Part shown: positions 33,000 through 44,389 of the stretch, piece by piece
Numbering within the stretch: the stretch's first letter is position 1
How the letters are laid out: every line of letters starts with the position of its first letter
Assembly: GCA_022606425.2 (NCBI GenBank)
Contig: JAHDVF020000211.1
Location: 1,736,001-1,800,000, forward strand
Direction of reading: 5' to 3'
Source: Lepidostoma basale
Taxonomy: Eukaryota > Arthropoda > Insecta > Trichoptera > Lepidostomatidae
DNA length: 64,000 nucleotides
Program-made: the position numbers and the translations under genes
Notes under the pieces: generated by a model
Told to the model about the DNA's origin: nothing
The model's database searches: none
What the model saw: the letters and a program-made list of their open reading frames with translations, nothing else

Positions 33000-33260
33000 G
33001 TGGATCGGTCACACCCTGAGACGGAACCCAACCTGCGTCGCTCAAGGCGCACTAAACTGGTCTCCCGTGGATTGAAAGAAGAAGCGAGGCAGACCTAGAG
33101 CCACCCGGAAAAGAACCCTGCGTGACGAGGTTAAGGCGGCAGACCTTACATGGAGTGGCATTAGGCATCAGGCGTGTGATCGAGCCAAATGGAGAAGGAT
33201 CCTTGAGGCCCAATGAACCACGGAGGTGTGACGGAATAGAATAATAAGAAGAAGAAGACA
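33000..33260 (+). repeat. LINE-F 3' end
   Basis: Encodes RGRPRATRKRTLRDEVKAAD then LTWSGIRHQACDRAKWRRIL and EAQ-stop, a LINE C-terminal peptide, with the AAGAAGAAGAAG tail. Confidence 0.6.
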
Positions 33261-33565
33261 CAAGGAAATACTAAATCTTCATTCATAAACAGCGTGGGCC
33301 ACGTTTAGACGGACAGCCGATTGCGGACTGTGGTTCGTGAGTCGACGACTATCTTTTATATAAATTCGATTAAATAATATTGACGAATTTATTAAAAATT
33401 AAAACACTGTTTTTCCACTTTTGAGTTTAATTTTTTCGACAAGTTACGAAAGCTTAACACCTCATCATCGGGAGTAAGATGTAAACTAATCAAAATTATT
33501 AAAAAATAAATAGATGAACTACTAATAGGAACATAAATAACATGTGTTTAGTTAACTTAGACAAA

Positions 33566-33696
33566 TGTCCTGCGAAACGTGAGGGGGAGTGGACCGGCAT
33601 CCGAAGTGTGGAGGAGCTGTTCCGAGCGGCGCAGGATAGGGACAGGTTCGCCGAGGTGATCGCCAACGTTGTGGGCACTTGAAGAAGAAGAAGAAG
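33566..33696 (+). mobile_element. LINE-B 3' end with ~13-bp TSD
   Basis: The last ~130 bp of LINE-B inserted in GTTAACTTAGACA (from 33552), which recurs as GTTAACTTAGGCA right after the AAGAAGAAGAA tail. One mismatch. Confidence 0.75.
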
Positions 33697-33699
33697 TTA

Positions 33700-34240
33700 A
33701 CTTAGGCAGAGTAACAAACAGGAACATAACATTATTTCGAGACCAATATTGGTTAAATTTTGAAAAGGATTTTTGTACTTTGAAAGGTTTTATATTTAGT
33801 TTGAAATATGTAATTTGATATGTTTATATCATTCTCCCAAATTTCACAGTTATAAAACCTTAAGTTTGTCTAATAATAAATAATATTAGAATTTGCTCAT
33901 AATTACGAATGAGATGAAATATTTAAATTTTATATTTAAACATTTAGAAGTCCAAATAGACGAAAAACGGCGTTTTCATTTATATTTTATATTTAATATA
34001 GAGTTTAACATCATTCTTCAAGAAACAATAAACAAGAAATTTGATGTTTACGAACCTAAGACGTCTGTTTGTTTGCAATTAAGAGCGAAAGAGAGCCGCC
34101 AAGATGCAATATCCCAGAAGGATTTCAAAAATGTCGCTACAGCAGTTCTCTGCATGAGAAATTGTTTCGATTGGATCGTTTCTAAGAAGCGGAAAGAAGT
34201 TCTCCGATGACAAAAAATGACGACTTATTTATTTAACTAA
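33700..34240. other. Intergenic DNA with one unassigned frame
   Basis: A 105-codon plus-strand frame at 33893-34210 (KHLEVQIDEKRRFHLYF near its start, CMRNCFDWIVSKKRKEVLR at its end). Its first third overlaps AT-rich repeat-like DNA (the AAACG(G)CGTTTTCATT repeat). I do not recognise it. Confidence 0.3.
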
Positions 34241-34310
34241 CTCACAAATTACCACGCCGTTTCCTCAGAAGAGTAGGCAGAGCGGATATACCCTCACCTT
34301 TCCTACCTTT
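34240..34310 (-). repeat. LINE-A terminus, inverted
   Basis: About 70 bp, starting ACCACGCCGTTTCCTCAGAA. Confidence 0.5.
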
Positions 34311-34474
34311 GCACAATGCTCCAAAACGCTCCACAATCACGTAAGCACATATTTTTAATTTGATTAAAAAGATTATTCAAAGTTATCTGTAGTCGTCATT
34401 GATTTTGGGGTTCAATCACACAATTATCGTATAGTTACTTCACCATTCATTTAATGAGTCCAAACTATCTAACA

Positions 34475-34762
34475 GATAAAAAATGAAAGGATCATTACGA
34501 TGGTTTGGACGCATTGAAAGAATGAATGGAGAAAGAATTGTAAAGAAAGTACATCTATGTAAACAACATAAACGGAACAAAAAATAGAGGAACACGGAGG
34601 AAAACGTTGCACGATCAAATTAATCAAATATCGGCCACGTGAAGAATCGGAGAAATGTATGAATGTTTAGAAAGCAAAGTCCGTCAGAAAAAACAGTGTG
34701 GCAGGTCATTATTTCTACATACCCCTTCGGAAAGACGGCTTGATGGTTAGATAGTTGGTTTT
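34475..34762 (+). repeat. LINE-A 3' fragment
   Basis: From the GSLRWFGRIERMNGERIVKK block to GGAAAGACGGCTTGATGGTTAG. Several deletions. Confidence 0.65.
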
Positions 34763-34829
34763 AAACGATTATGTATAATTCCTGATAAAATGATGAAATT
34801 ACTTTTTCTTTCTTGAATAATGATGCAAA

Positions 34830-35290
34830 ACTCTGTTGAAAACGGATGTTTTCTAAGTTTCATTATATATTCGCCTTCACTCCGAGTTGTTAATTTACAT
34901 TTGAAAAGAATAACCTAAAGTTTTGTAAAAAAAATGTGCATTGATAATGATTGTGTCACAACCGAAAAATGCCTCCGAAAAGAAAAGTAAAGTGTTTTGA
35001 ACATATTAATTGCAATCCTATTTACGAAGATTCAATATATTTCATGGAAATGTACTCGTATGTTTAAAAGTCACTGTCAATTAATGTTTTTCGAACGATT
35101 CGTATCTCGATCAGAGACACGAGTGGATGCATAGAAGCTATTAAAAAAAAATATTGTCAAAAAAACATCAAAACATTTGATAATGCCTTAGAAGGGCGAA
35201 AAATGTCATTCCCATAAAATATAATAAAATTTCTAGAAAACTGGCGTTTTCATTCGTATTAATTATTTAATATGGAGTTTTACATCATTG
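34830..35290. repeat. AAACGTCTGTTTTCTAG repeats, inverted
   Basis: A left arm near 34840-34880 and a better right arm at 35160-35280 (TTTGATAATGCCTTAGAAGG, GCGAAAAATGTCATTCCC). Confidence 0.5.
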
Positions 35291-35394
35291 TTCAAGTAAC
35301 AATAAATTGTTTTATTTAATTATTAAAAAAAAATGTTTCCATCAAAAGGTTTCATTAAAATCATTAGATTGTCTTAAAATATTTGTGTTATGAT

Positions 35395-36000
35395 TTAAAA
35401 AAAATATTTACTGTGTATATTATACAACGCATAAGCATCATTAAACATTATTTTATTATGGGACATTAACATACGAAAACTTTTGTTGGTATTACATAGA
35501 GGTAAGCAATACAAAGAATACTCGAAATTCCCTCCAATCACAAAGCACATATTTGAACAAGGGGTCGGTATGGTTTGATATCTGGTCCTTGGCATTAAAC
35601 ATTTAAGAAATGTTTCTTGTCTCATCTTCGACTGTCTGGAGACATGGCTCTTTAAGGAACCACCCACGGAGATAAAATAAATGATACGTCGCAGGTCCAA
35701 TATGACAAATCTTTTAAGAGCAATGAATTTGATGCATGCATTCAATCAAACGGGTACCACGGACATAATAGTTCGTTCTCGAAATTGTATGTTGGCTTAT
35801 TGAATTATTTGTTGGATCGATATGCGAAATTGGTCATTGTGTTGAAGATAAAAGTAAACACAGCGAAAAGTTATACAGATCTATAGTTTTTTAAAATATT
35901 ATATAACAAAATTAATGTATAATGAAAACTCGATTGCTTTTTTGGTTTAAGATTGAAAACATATATATATTTACTTCGCCTTGTATGCACTTTTTCAATA
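35395..36000. other. Intergenic DNA with an unassigned minus-strand frame
   Basis: The 116-codon frame at 35395-35745 (minus; CLMPRTRYQTIPTPCSNMCF in the middle) has a codon mix not typical of random AT-rich DNA, but I recognise no family. Confidence 0.3.
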
Positions 36001-36019
36001 TACTTAGGAAATTGAAAAT

Positions 36020-36160
36020 AACTTTGTTTAATCCACTAATTATTAAAAAAATATTAAAAAACACGACGTGATTCGGAGGATACCTCCTCCATCTTCAGGT
36101 GTAAAAATAAAATAAAAACAAAGTTATTTTCAATTTCTTAAGTATATTACTATGAATTTC
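36020..36160 (-). repeat. Hammerhead-bearing repeat, GGAGG family
   Basis: The repeat carries the motif at 36061-36102. Its outer flanks AACTTTGTTTAATCCACTA and ACAAAGTTATTTTCAATTTC recur at 49980-50060 and 25370, which defines one repeat family. Confidence 0.6.
36061..36102 (-). ncRNA. Hammerhead ribozyme-like motif, GGAGG family
   Basis: Minus strand: stem I ACAC/GTGT, core box CTGAAGA (36092-36098), one extra T (36091), stem II GGAGG/CCTCC with an AGGTAT loop, GAATC (third A mutated to T), AC, GTC. A second copy is at 49938-49976 (TAAAC in place of GAAAC). Confidence 0.5.
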
Positions 36161-36349
36161 TACAGGGTTAATGCCTTAGCGTTCAATAAGTTATTTTTTA
36201 CAATGTAAAACCGAAAAAGTAATCGCGCTTTCATCATATAATACATTCATTTTATAATATAGTTACACTGTAGGATTAGAAAGATTTACAAGTTTCAAAA
36301 CATATCAAGATAAACTAATCAATAAACGTGGATTAATTCAGGGTTTAAC

Positions 36350-36615
36350 TAACTTTCTGTCCTGACATACTCTCGAGTTTTCTCTACATCCATACATCGT
36401 AACACGCACGCTCGTCGATTTTTCCGACTTTAATACAGTCGTCTTTAAAAAATATATAAATTCATGCTATGCTTTTCTCGGTCGTCCTCGGATTCTCTTT
36501 CCGCTGACATTGCTTTAATACTATTATAATTTATAACCATTCTAATTTTCATCTACTCGTTCCATAATTCCAAATCGTTGTAGGGATCTTTTTATTATTG
36601 TTTGTTCGTTTGTTT
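36350..36615 (-). repeat. LINE-A 3' fragment, inverted
   Basis: Starts inside the terminal block (TGTCCTGACATACTCTCGAG) and reaches the block for WFGHME-like codons. Followed by GTTTGTTTGTTTG. Confidence 0.6.
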
Positions 36616-36619
36616 GTTA

Positions 36620-37680
36620 AATATAATCCGTTTTTTGAACTAATCTTTTATGTGACAATCGCCCACTAATTTAAAAAATGTAAATTCATAAGAAAACGTA
36701 TGACTGATAAAATAGCTTAATAAATGCACCTTTCTAAATAAAAAGCAAATTTTACAATCACACTGACAATATCACGAATTCGCATGTTCGCTCATTACAT
36801 TATACGACAGTAATTTCCTTGTAGAACATATAAATAAACATATAAATGCCATTAAGAAACGAAGTTATAAATAATGATCATAAATATACAACGCATGATA
36901 TTATTTACTAATTAATCCTAAGATTTTCTTTCACAGATTCATAAGAAATTCTAGCATTTCATTAATACTGGTTACTGGAAATTCTTGAAAGAAGTTTATT
37001 ATAATTTATTAAATTTAAAAACCTTGAATATTAATTACAATTGCCTCTACTTGTCTAATATTTCTGAGTGCATTTTCCAAGATGACTCTGCACTGTGCCA
37101 CCGAGCAAAAACTGTAAGTATTACTTTTTCCTGACACTGTGATTTATAATGTTCACAAAAAAATATAACACTGTTAAAATAATTCTTAGGTCAAAGAATA
37201 TATGAAAATTCATGGGATTCCAATACTGGGTTGTCCCGAAAATAGTCTAAACCCTAAACCCTATCGAGAACTTGTGTCATAAAATGGCAATTGAAATAAA
37301 TAAACTGAAACCTCCGTCAAAGGAAAACCTTAAAAACATTACCGAAAAAGTGTAATTGAAAAATTTTCCCAAGACTACATATATAATTTGGTGAAATCCA
37401 TGCCTTAACGTATTGAAGCAGTTACTAATAAAAAATGAGAAACAACAACGTACTGATTTTGTTGGTTTTTGATGATTGTTAGTGTTATATACCTATGTAA
37501 TTTTATTTGAAATAAATATGTGTTTTTTTAAATTATGTGAGCATTTTTAATTTTTGTGGCAAAAACTCGAAAATCTACAAATTAACTCTAAAATTAAGAA
37601 AAAATATTTTTTTTGATCCCTAAATAGGCACTTTCCTTGCAGATCATCTTTAAACAGTGTTGCTTAATAATTTGAACTGA
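36620..37680. other. AT-rich intergenic DNA
   Basis: No coding frame and no repeat shared with the rest of the window. Confidence 0.35.
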
Positions 37681-37689
37681 AAATCTATA

Positions 37690-37763
37690 AGGAATCACAA
37701 AAAAATACATAATTACAAAAAACTGATATTTTCAGTGTGGAAAGATTTCTGTGCTCGCTACTG
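37690..37763. mobile_element. One terminus of the Tc1-type MITE
   Basis: Matches the right arm of the MITE at 48364-48511, ending GTGCTCGCTACTG then TA. No left terminus is seen. Confidence 0.6.
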
Positions 37764-37985
37764 TAGTTATAAATATAATAATTGACATGTTTTGAACGTT
37801 ACACACTTTCATCATTAGGAAATCAAGTGTTTTACACCAATTTTCCGATTAGTGTTAACGCAATCACAGTGTTAACGCCTTAAGTTTATCTGAAAATGTG
37901 TGAAAATGAAAATGAAAAAAGTATCAAAGTGTTTTGGCCAAAACAATCTACTATTTAATTTTACAATATTTTAAATATTTATATA

Positions 37986-38029
37986 ATATCACTGATGAAG
38001 GGCTGGTTAGTCCGAAACAACTTTGATAT
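37986..38029 (+). ncRNA. Hammerhead ribozyme-like motif, ATATCA family
   Basis: Stem I ATATCA (37986-37991) / TGATAT (38024-38029). CTGATGA (37992-37998), one extra A, stem II GGGCT/AGTCC with a GGTT loop and one G-T pair, GAAAC (38014-38018), AA, then CTT where GTN is expected. Both core boxes match the consensus exactly. Only the base before the cleavage site is off. Confidence 0.6.
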
Positions 38030-38179
38030 TTAATTTTTATGTTTTAAATTAATGTGAGTGTATACAAAGTACATAATTTTTTTTAAATATGGAGTTAACA
38101 TCATTGTTCTAGAAGCAATAAATAAAAAAATCGTATTCATTTGCACATTGAAATTGGTGAAAATAATATAATAAACTTA

Positions 38180-38500
38180 ATCAGGATATGAAAGCTTTTT
38201 TGTAAGCTTTTTTTTTTTAATTTTAAGCGTAACATTTACGCTCCGTCTGACAGGTCGCGAGGTACCCGCTGCGGCAGCACAACCTGTGGATGACAGCTCC
38301 GAACAAAAACTTGTCATGAGCGCAATTGCACATCTAGGAATGGACCGCAGTGTCCAAGGGCCGCCGACCCGTTGAGTTTCTCCAACAACGCCCACAAATC
38401 CACATTTCTCAATGCCACTCAAACAACTTTACTTGAGACTCTACTTACAAGGAGAGGGCACGACATAGGAAATTGACTTCGGAATGAGATTTTACAAGGT
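38180..38500. other. GC-richer unassigned block
   Basis: 38210-38430 has an 81-codon minus-strand frame with Ser/Thr/Gly-rich content. Not recognised; bounded by a T-run at 38203-38218. Confidence 0.3.
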
Positions 38501-38609
38501 TAAAGTACTCCCTAAGAGTCATCTATAGTCTAAGTATAAAAATGCAATAACCAGCCATTTTCTATAAAAAAAGCCTTTCAAGTTTTCACCATTGCTTCTC
38601 AGTAATCCC

Positions 38610-38730
38610 ATTTCTACAGCATTTATTATATTTTCATCCATATTTTGCCAGCTCTAAGATTCACTTCCAAAAATAAGGGTTGGCGCTGGAACTCTATTGT
38701 GCTACAATCTTTGCTTCAGTGGATATATTT
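38610..38730 (-). repeat. LINE-A fragment, inverted
   Basis: Corresponds to the block encoding VPAPTLIFGSES/W...MDENIINAVEMGLLR only. Confidence 0.5.
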
Positions 38731-38881
38731 CTATTTGTAATATAAAACATTTTAGATGGAGTTTCACATAATAGTTAAATACATTAAAATACAGAAATAA
38801 AACTATTTGTATTTTTCTTTTTCTTTTTTATATACTTTGTATACAACACTAACTTTTTAAACAAATTTAAATTACTCATAA

Positions 38882-38925
38882 ATATCAAACAAGTTTCGGA
38901 CTACCCGGTCCTTCTTCAGTGATAT
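38882..38925 (-). ncRNA. Hammerhead ribozyme-like motif, ATATCA family
   Basis: Minus strand: stem I ATATCA/TGATAT (six pairs), CTGAAGA, one extra A, stem II GGACC/GGACT region closing a GGGTA loop, GAAAC, TT, GTT. Complete core. Confidence 0.65.
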
Positions 38926-39152
38926 AATATAAATATTTAAAATTGTTTACAAATATGGTCAGTTTTAACAGATGTCATGAATATTTTGGAACGTGTATGA
39001 ATAAATTTTAACAAATATTATGAATAAATTAAAAATTAGTTTAAAGTTTTTATTGGCTTACAAAAAAGGAAATAAATCATAGATTGGACTGGAACAATGA
39101 TATGTTTCTATTATTAACATGCAAAATTTCAACGCCATTATCTTTATTAAAT

Positions 39153-39405
39153 CGCACGTTGAAAACAAAAGTGACTCTATACAAAAATCTAAATTTTTCA
39201 GTACGGTCCTTTAAAGTTTTTGTGAGGTCAATAACTTGACTGTGAGTAGAAATATATCTAATGTTGTTGTTTTATATATTAGTTTAGATATTATTCTATC
39301 AGAATCTAGTTGATTTTAATGAGGTTAATAAACAGGCAAAACTTTAAATAACCGTACTGAAAAATTGAGATTTTTGTATAGTGTCACTTTTGTTTTCAAC
39401 GTGCG
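39153..39405. mobile_element. Foldback MITE inside the PLE fragment
   Basis: A 253 bp element with inverted arms of about 60 bp (CGCACGTTGAAAACAAAAGT and complement at the right end) flanked by AAAT on both sides (39149-39152, 39406-39409). The PLE reading resumes on the other side. Confidence 0.75.
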
Positions 39406-39919
39406 AAATGAATTAACTTTTTCTATGAGGTGGTTTGCAAATTCAGAACTATTTGTTTCATTAAACTTAGAAAACGCTGTAAACAGGCAGTGTGATTATT
39501 AAAAAAAAAGAACACACAAAATTATTCCACGAGTACTGTTTACATGAGGCTTAAGTACTGCCTTGGGCACGACACAATTAAAGCTACCAAAGAAACTTGG
39601 CGTAATATGGCCCAAGCCCATAATCGATTGTACTTATAATGGGTAGTTTGTTAGCTGTTCACGAGCGAGCTACCTCAACAAAAAGTTATCTTCTCGCCTA
39701 TCGCCCACATCTAGTGTTCAGTAATAAAATTATATCCACGGAGTTCTTGCACTGTATATAAAATGAGTTTCCTCTGGTTTAAGGACACCATGGATAAATA
39801 ATCGATTTCCTTAAAGGAATAATCAACTAAAAATTAAAACAAACAGATCATGTATCCAATTAAATTGTGATATCTATCCAGTTACTACTAACAACTCGAT
39901 ATATTTTATTCATATATTT

Positions 39920-40205
39920 GACAATAAACTGAGAGATTGCATGAGGAACACCAGAATAAGATAGATATGTGAGGTTGAGGATATTATAAGATGGAGCAGA
40001 CAGCGAAAAAGGAACTGGTACGGTCATGTTCAAAGAATGAACACCACCAGACTCCCCTATTTGTATTGCATAATCAGCCTCATAGGAAACGTCCTCGTGG
40101 AAGACCTCCTAAAAGATGGAAGGATAGCTGAGAATCTACCTCACAAGAGGAGCAACACTCTGGAGAACAGACCACATAGGTCTACAACAAGGAAGAAGAA
40201 GAAGT
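39920..40205 (+). repeat. LINE-D 3' end
   Basis: Matches 48780-49085: RLC-like start, CEVEDIIRWSRQRKRNWYGH, VQRMNTTRLPYL, then the RPPKRWKDS block with a frameshift and an AAGAAGAAG tail. Confidence 0.75.
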
Positions 40206-40429
40206 TTATTTGTTATAGACGGTATGAATTCCAATACATTTTTTATGATACAGACAGGTCACTTAAATCTAAGAACATTTAAAGAATAACGGTAAAAATT
40301 AAGCCTAAGATAAATTAAGACTTCTATCACTATAAGAATACAGGTATGTACAATATAAAGATTATTAAAGAAGAAGTACTTCTTCTATGTTCGCCATACT
40401 TTGTGTTGTAGATGTTTTATTTATCTTTA

Positions 40430-40570
40430 TCTTTTTATATACTTTGTTTATACAACACTAACTTAAAAAAAATTTAAATTACAAATCAGACATGTTTCGG
40501 ACAACCGGTCCTTCTTCAGTGTCAAAGTTAGTGTTGTATATACAAAGTATATAAACAAGAAAAAGACAAA
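40430..40570. repeat. Inverted pair of PLE termini with hammerhead-like motif
   Basis: TATACTTTGTTTATACAACA (left) and GTTGTATATACAAAGTATAT (right) face each other around the minus-strand motif 40489-40519 (CTGAAGA, extra A, stem II GGAC/GTCC, GAAAC, AT, GTC). Stem I is weak here. Confidence 0.6.
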
Positions 40571-40904
40571 TAAAGAAGAAGTACAATCTTATAAATAAGA
40601 ATGCAGGTATATAGACTATTACAGAAAGAAAGACACTACTAAAATTAAAAATACAGGTATAAAAAATATTAACAGGACAATAATAAAATTGAGAATACAT
40701 GTATATCGATTTTTAAAGAAAGAAGGATTATAACGTAAATGTACTTGAGATGAGTAAAGTGAACATGTCTGACAATTAGCTAGCTATCGATACTTTGCGT
40801 GTTGTATTTTTATGTATAAGTGTGAAAAAATAGATAGATAGAAACATGTTCTGAAAATCCTGCAACATTTGGGATTCAGACCTGAGGAGTGGTAGGTAGT
40901 TCAG

Positions 40905-40990
40905 GGCTCAGGACAGGGATGGCTGGAGAAAATTTTGGGGGCAGCCTAGGTCCAACCAGGACTGTAAAGCCAGAGAGAAGAAAAAGAAGT
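40905..40990 (+). repeat. Short LINE 3' end
   Basis: About 85 bp encoding RAQDRDGWRKILGAA-like residues then an AAGAAAAAGAAG tail. Too short to assign. Confidence 0.4.
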
Positions 40991-40994
40991 AATA

Positions 40995-41560
40995 ATATAC
41001 CTCATGGAAATGATACATCGAAATAATTGACGAAACCTATACTCGAGGATAAGTCAACGATTTATTAGTTGTCATTAGATTGCAGAAAAGAGAGAGTTCT
41101 CAGGTAATTTAAGAATAATTGAGAATATACCAATATGATAATTAATTAAATGAATGTTTTTTTTTAAATTTTTTCAACTCTGTGTCATTATTTTTTCTGC
41201 AGAGTGGTTTAAGTGATATCAGCCTGAATAAAGGATAATAGGAGTCCTTTAAAAATATCTGAGTTCTTGGTATGTTTAAATAAATTTATATTTATTATAA
41301 TATTGGTTGAATAAGGACATAAAACTTCGTACTGCATAAACAAAAAGAGAAAATTAAACTGTCGTTTCCTTCAGGTTTTATGACACGTAAGTTTTCTTAA
41401 TTAAAATATTTCATTTATTGTAACATCGATAAGTGATTATACTATATATTAAATTTATAATAATGTAATTATTGTTTCTTTAACATTGATGTTTAATTCC
41501 ATATTGCATTTTTAATATTAATGGAAGTGATTTAATAGGAATGACAAGATATTATGCTGT
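40995..41560. other. AT-rich intergenic DNA
   Basis: No coding frame. Around 41660-41770 an inverted pair (CACAGATGCCCTTTCTCA / TGAGGGTATCTGTG) is a decayed relative of the 62 kb hammerhead family. Confidence 0.35.
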
Positions 41561-42069
41561 GTTTTTTTTATCATGCCAGGCGTTTTTATTAATACTTAAA
41601 ATACAACACGTATTTTTATTTACATATTCTTAATTAAGTGTTTTGTGAATTTATATCAGAACACAATTTTTTTTAATGTTTCAGGTCACAGATGCCCTTT
41701 CTCAATGTTACAATATCTGTAGTGAGGGTATCTGTGGCCCAACACGTGTCTGTGAAAAGTTTTTATTTTATTTTTAAAGTGCTAATACAATGTTTTTAAA
41801 ACATATTAGTAAAATAGGTATAAAAAAAAACATTGCTTTGCCCCAGTTTAATTCTAGGATCAAACATACCTAGATTGTAAGCCCAGCATTTTGTGTTTCA
41901 GACTATCAGTCGGACCATTCATCACAAATTGTTCATGTGTCCTTATTGCGTAGTAATGTTTCATTGCACGATGCTAATATAATTGTGTGATCGAAATTCA
42001 AATTGCTCAGAGCGACCCGGCATGATCAGTGATCGCAGAGCAGTGTAATTTAAAGTTTGATTGATTTAT

Positions 42070-42850
42070 TTATCGGGTCCATATATCATAATAAATAATA
42101 AATACTCGGCCGGACGGGATGACTTCTCTGGTCACGATGCGGCGCGAGTAGGCGATGTAATGACCGGCGAGTAAACAGACTGGACCACGGCCGATAGAAC
42201 AATGAATTACATCATTTTCATTTGCGTGTAGCTTAGGGAAACGAATCCCGATTCATTTGTGACCTCGTGATTCCGGGATTCAGGCGAGAAAACAGACTGT
42301 ACCACGGCCGATAAAAAAATGAAATTAAATAATTTTAATTTGTGTGTAGCTTAGGGAAACGAATCCCGATGCATTTAGAAACTAGTAATTTTGGAATTCA
42401 GGCGAGTAAAAGGCGGGCCACACTGTGATAAACATCGGTTTCCACCAACGAGCCAGACTAGAACAAACATAAAATTTGTCTTGTATAGGGCTTCTATCTC
42501 ATTCTACGCCGGGTAAAATAATGCGAGGAAGAGAGATAAACGTACCATGTTTGTTGAATAGTTTGAATTTTACTTGAAAGGATAACCGTATGCAGAAACA
42601 TCCGCGGTTTAACTCATGGTTTACTAAAATCGACGTTTTTACTACGTCTAGAACATGGTTTAAGTTTGAGTAATAACATTCAGTATACAAATTTTGGTTT
42701 CAAACCAGCTTGTTTATCACAGTGTGGCCCGCCTATAAAGCACTGAAGGCGGCAGATAAAATACTGAATTACATCATTTTCATTTGCTTGTAGCTTAGGG
42801 AAACGAATCCCTATTCATTTGTAATCTCGTGATTCCGGGATAATTTTTTT
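42070..42850. repeat. 117-bp tandem repeat, ~2.5 units, split by a MITE
   Basis: ACCACGGCCGATA recurs at 42184 and 42301 (117 bp apart), and GTAGCTTAGGGAAACGAATC occurs in each unit and again after the insertion at 42790. A diverged remnant (CGGGATTAGTTTCCCTACA) is near 43650. Confidence 0.8.
42412..42733. mobile_element. MITE with 22-bp perfect inverted ends
   Basis: GGCGGGCCACACTGTGATAA (42412 on) and its exact complement ending at 42733. It sits within the third unit of the tandem repeat, whose sequence continues on both sides. The flanks are T/A-rich and the duplication is not clear. 322 bp, no frame. Confidence 0.8.
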
Positions 42851-42859
42851 TCTAAATTT

Positions 42860-43395
42860 GAGTTTTAGTATTTCTTTTATAAAGTAAATTACCAATTTGA
42901 CGTATTTATATATCAAATAGATACATTATTACATTTTTAAGGCATTGACATTACCGGATAATAAAAATACTTGATTGATTGTATATTATTTAACTTTTTT
43001 ATTATCTCTTGTCAAATAATTTAAAATGAATGTTAAACCACGTAAAAATATGTTTTTATGCTGGTGGGAAAATGAGAATCTACGAGACCTGCATCAGAAC
43101 TATCTTAATGTACCTACGCAACAGAATCCAGAGTCGACATTGCTCAAACCAAGCAATTCCTGCGCGTCTATGTGATGAAAGTACTATTTCTATTAAAATT
43201 TAAAACACTGTTATAATATCACAATTTCTTTTCATTCACTGAGAGCCAATTAACTATCGTACTAAATTAAGAAAAACTATTTATGACATTTAATCTTGAA
43301 ATATACAATATAAATTAGTGTTTGACCACTTTTAACAACAAACTAATCATAAAAAAAAACTATTGTAATATGTATAGAAGATTTTTTTGTGAATT
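42860..43395. other. AT-rich intergenic DNA
   Basis: Nothing recognised. Confidence 0.35.
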
Positions 43396-43428
43396 AAAAC
43401 ACTGTTTTTTCCACTTTTGAGATTATTT

Positions 43429-43472
43429 TTCTCGACATGTTTTAAAGGCTTACACCTTCATCATCGGGAGAA
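43429..43472 (-). repeat. Decayed hammerhead-like motif, TTCTC family
   Basis: Stem I TTCTC/GAGAA kept, CCGATGA kept, GAAAC changed to AAAAC. Same flank (CACTGTTTTTTCCACTTTTG) as the copy at 5811. Confidence 0.5.
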
Positions 43473-43479
43473 CGATATT

Positions 43480-44265
43480 AACTTCGTCATTATGGAATTC
43501 CACAGTGTAAACGCCTTAAGTTTATCTGAAATTAATATATATTGTACAAAAAGCCTTTCGCAACACAGAATCATATGATTAATTGATACATCTACAACTT
43601 ATTAGGGATAAGTAAATAATTATATTTACTTGGCTCGAGATTCCGAGATCCCGGGATTAGTTTCCCTACACAGATTTTGTAGTATAGAGTTGGGAGGAAG
43701 GGACACGATCTGATCAATCAATTTCCCAGAGCAGATCTGACATGCATGAGTAAAGAGTAAAGAATATGCGAGAGATATATTAGATCACATCAAATCACAC
43801 CAATAAGATAAATTATATTTTGAACAATATGAGAGTATGAATATATTATTCGAATTTATTTAATTACACCATTTTTATTTAATATAATTGTCCTATTCGC
43901 AATCCTCGAACAAAAGACACCAACGCACGGTAAAGCTCAAATACTTTTCAACATCTTATCGTTTATCGTGTCTTTCAATATAATAATAATCGTTTATAAC
44001 ATTGGCGGCTTGGTGTGTGAGAATTGTAAATTAAACATACAGGATACGAAAAAAGTTTTTCCAACCGAGGTACGTTTAGTCAGTTTTATATTATATATAT
44101 ATGTATGTATAAGAATGTGAAATAATTCTTATTTTTAACGACGATACATTTAATATCAACGCAGGGTAAAGATCAAAACCTTATAAACTTTATACCAAAA
44201 AATACGCCGACTTGTATTTTTCACAATTAAAAAAAAAAAAAAACGATTTTTTTAAACTACCTATT
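43480..44265. other. Intergenic DNA
   Basis: A remnant of the 117-bp repeat near 43630-43680. Otherwise AT-rich without signal. Confidence 0.35.
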
Positions 44266-44269
44266 TCCA

Positions 44270-44385
44270 TTTTGTCTTTATTTTAACAGCGACCGGTTTC
44301 GCCAGGCTCGCTGGCATCGACAGACTGAGATGCCAGCGAGCCTGGCGTAAAAGGTCGCTGTCGAAATAAAGACAAATGTTGATAT
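44270..44385. repeat. Short inverted pair, GCCAG hammerhead-like family
   Basis: Facing arms as at 19085-19480 but with almost no spacer: the two GATGCCAGCGAGCCTGGC cores are about 25 bp apart. Confidence 0.55.
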
Positions 44386-44389
44386 AAAA

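Larger units (their letters stand above)
38800..39480 (-). repeat. Penelope-like element fragment split by a MITE
   Basis: From the TATATACTTTGTATACAACA end, through the hammerhead-like motif (38882-38925), into a minus-strand segment encoding parts of the PLE C-terminal domain (FANHLIEK-like and NGVEILHVNNRN-like). It is interrupted by a foldback element at 39153-39405. Confidence 0.65.

Noticed and set aside
33893..34210. 105-codon plus-strand frame as a gene
   Set aside because: Its first part overlaps a dispersed repeat, no family is recognised and no splice context is convincing.
35395..35745. 116-codon minus-strand frame as a gene
   Set aside because: No recognised domain, no clear start context and no neighbouring exon; left as unassigned.
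41690..41765. Functional hammerhead motif
   Set aside because: Flanks resemble the 62 kb family but both core boxes are lost.
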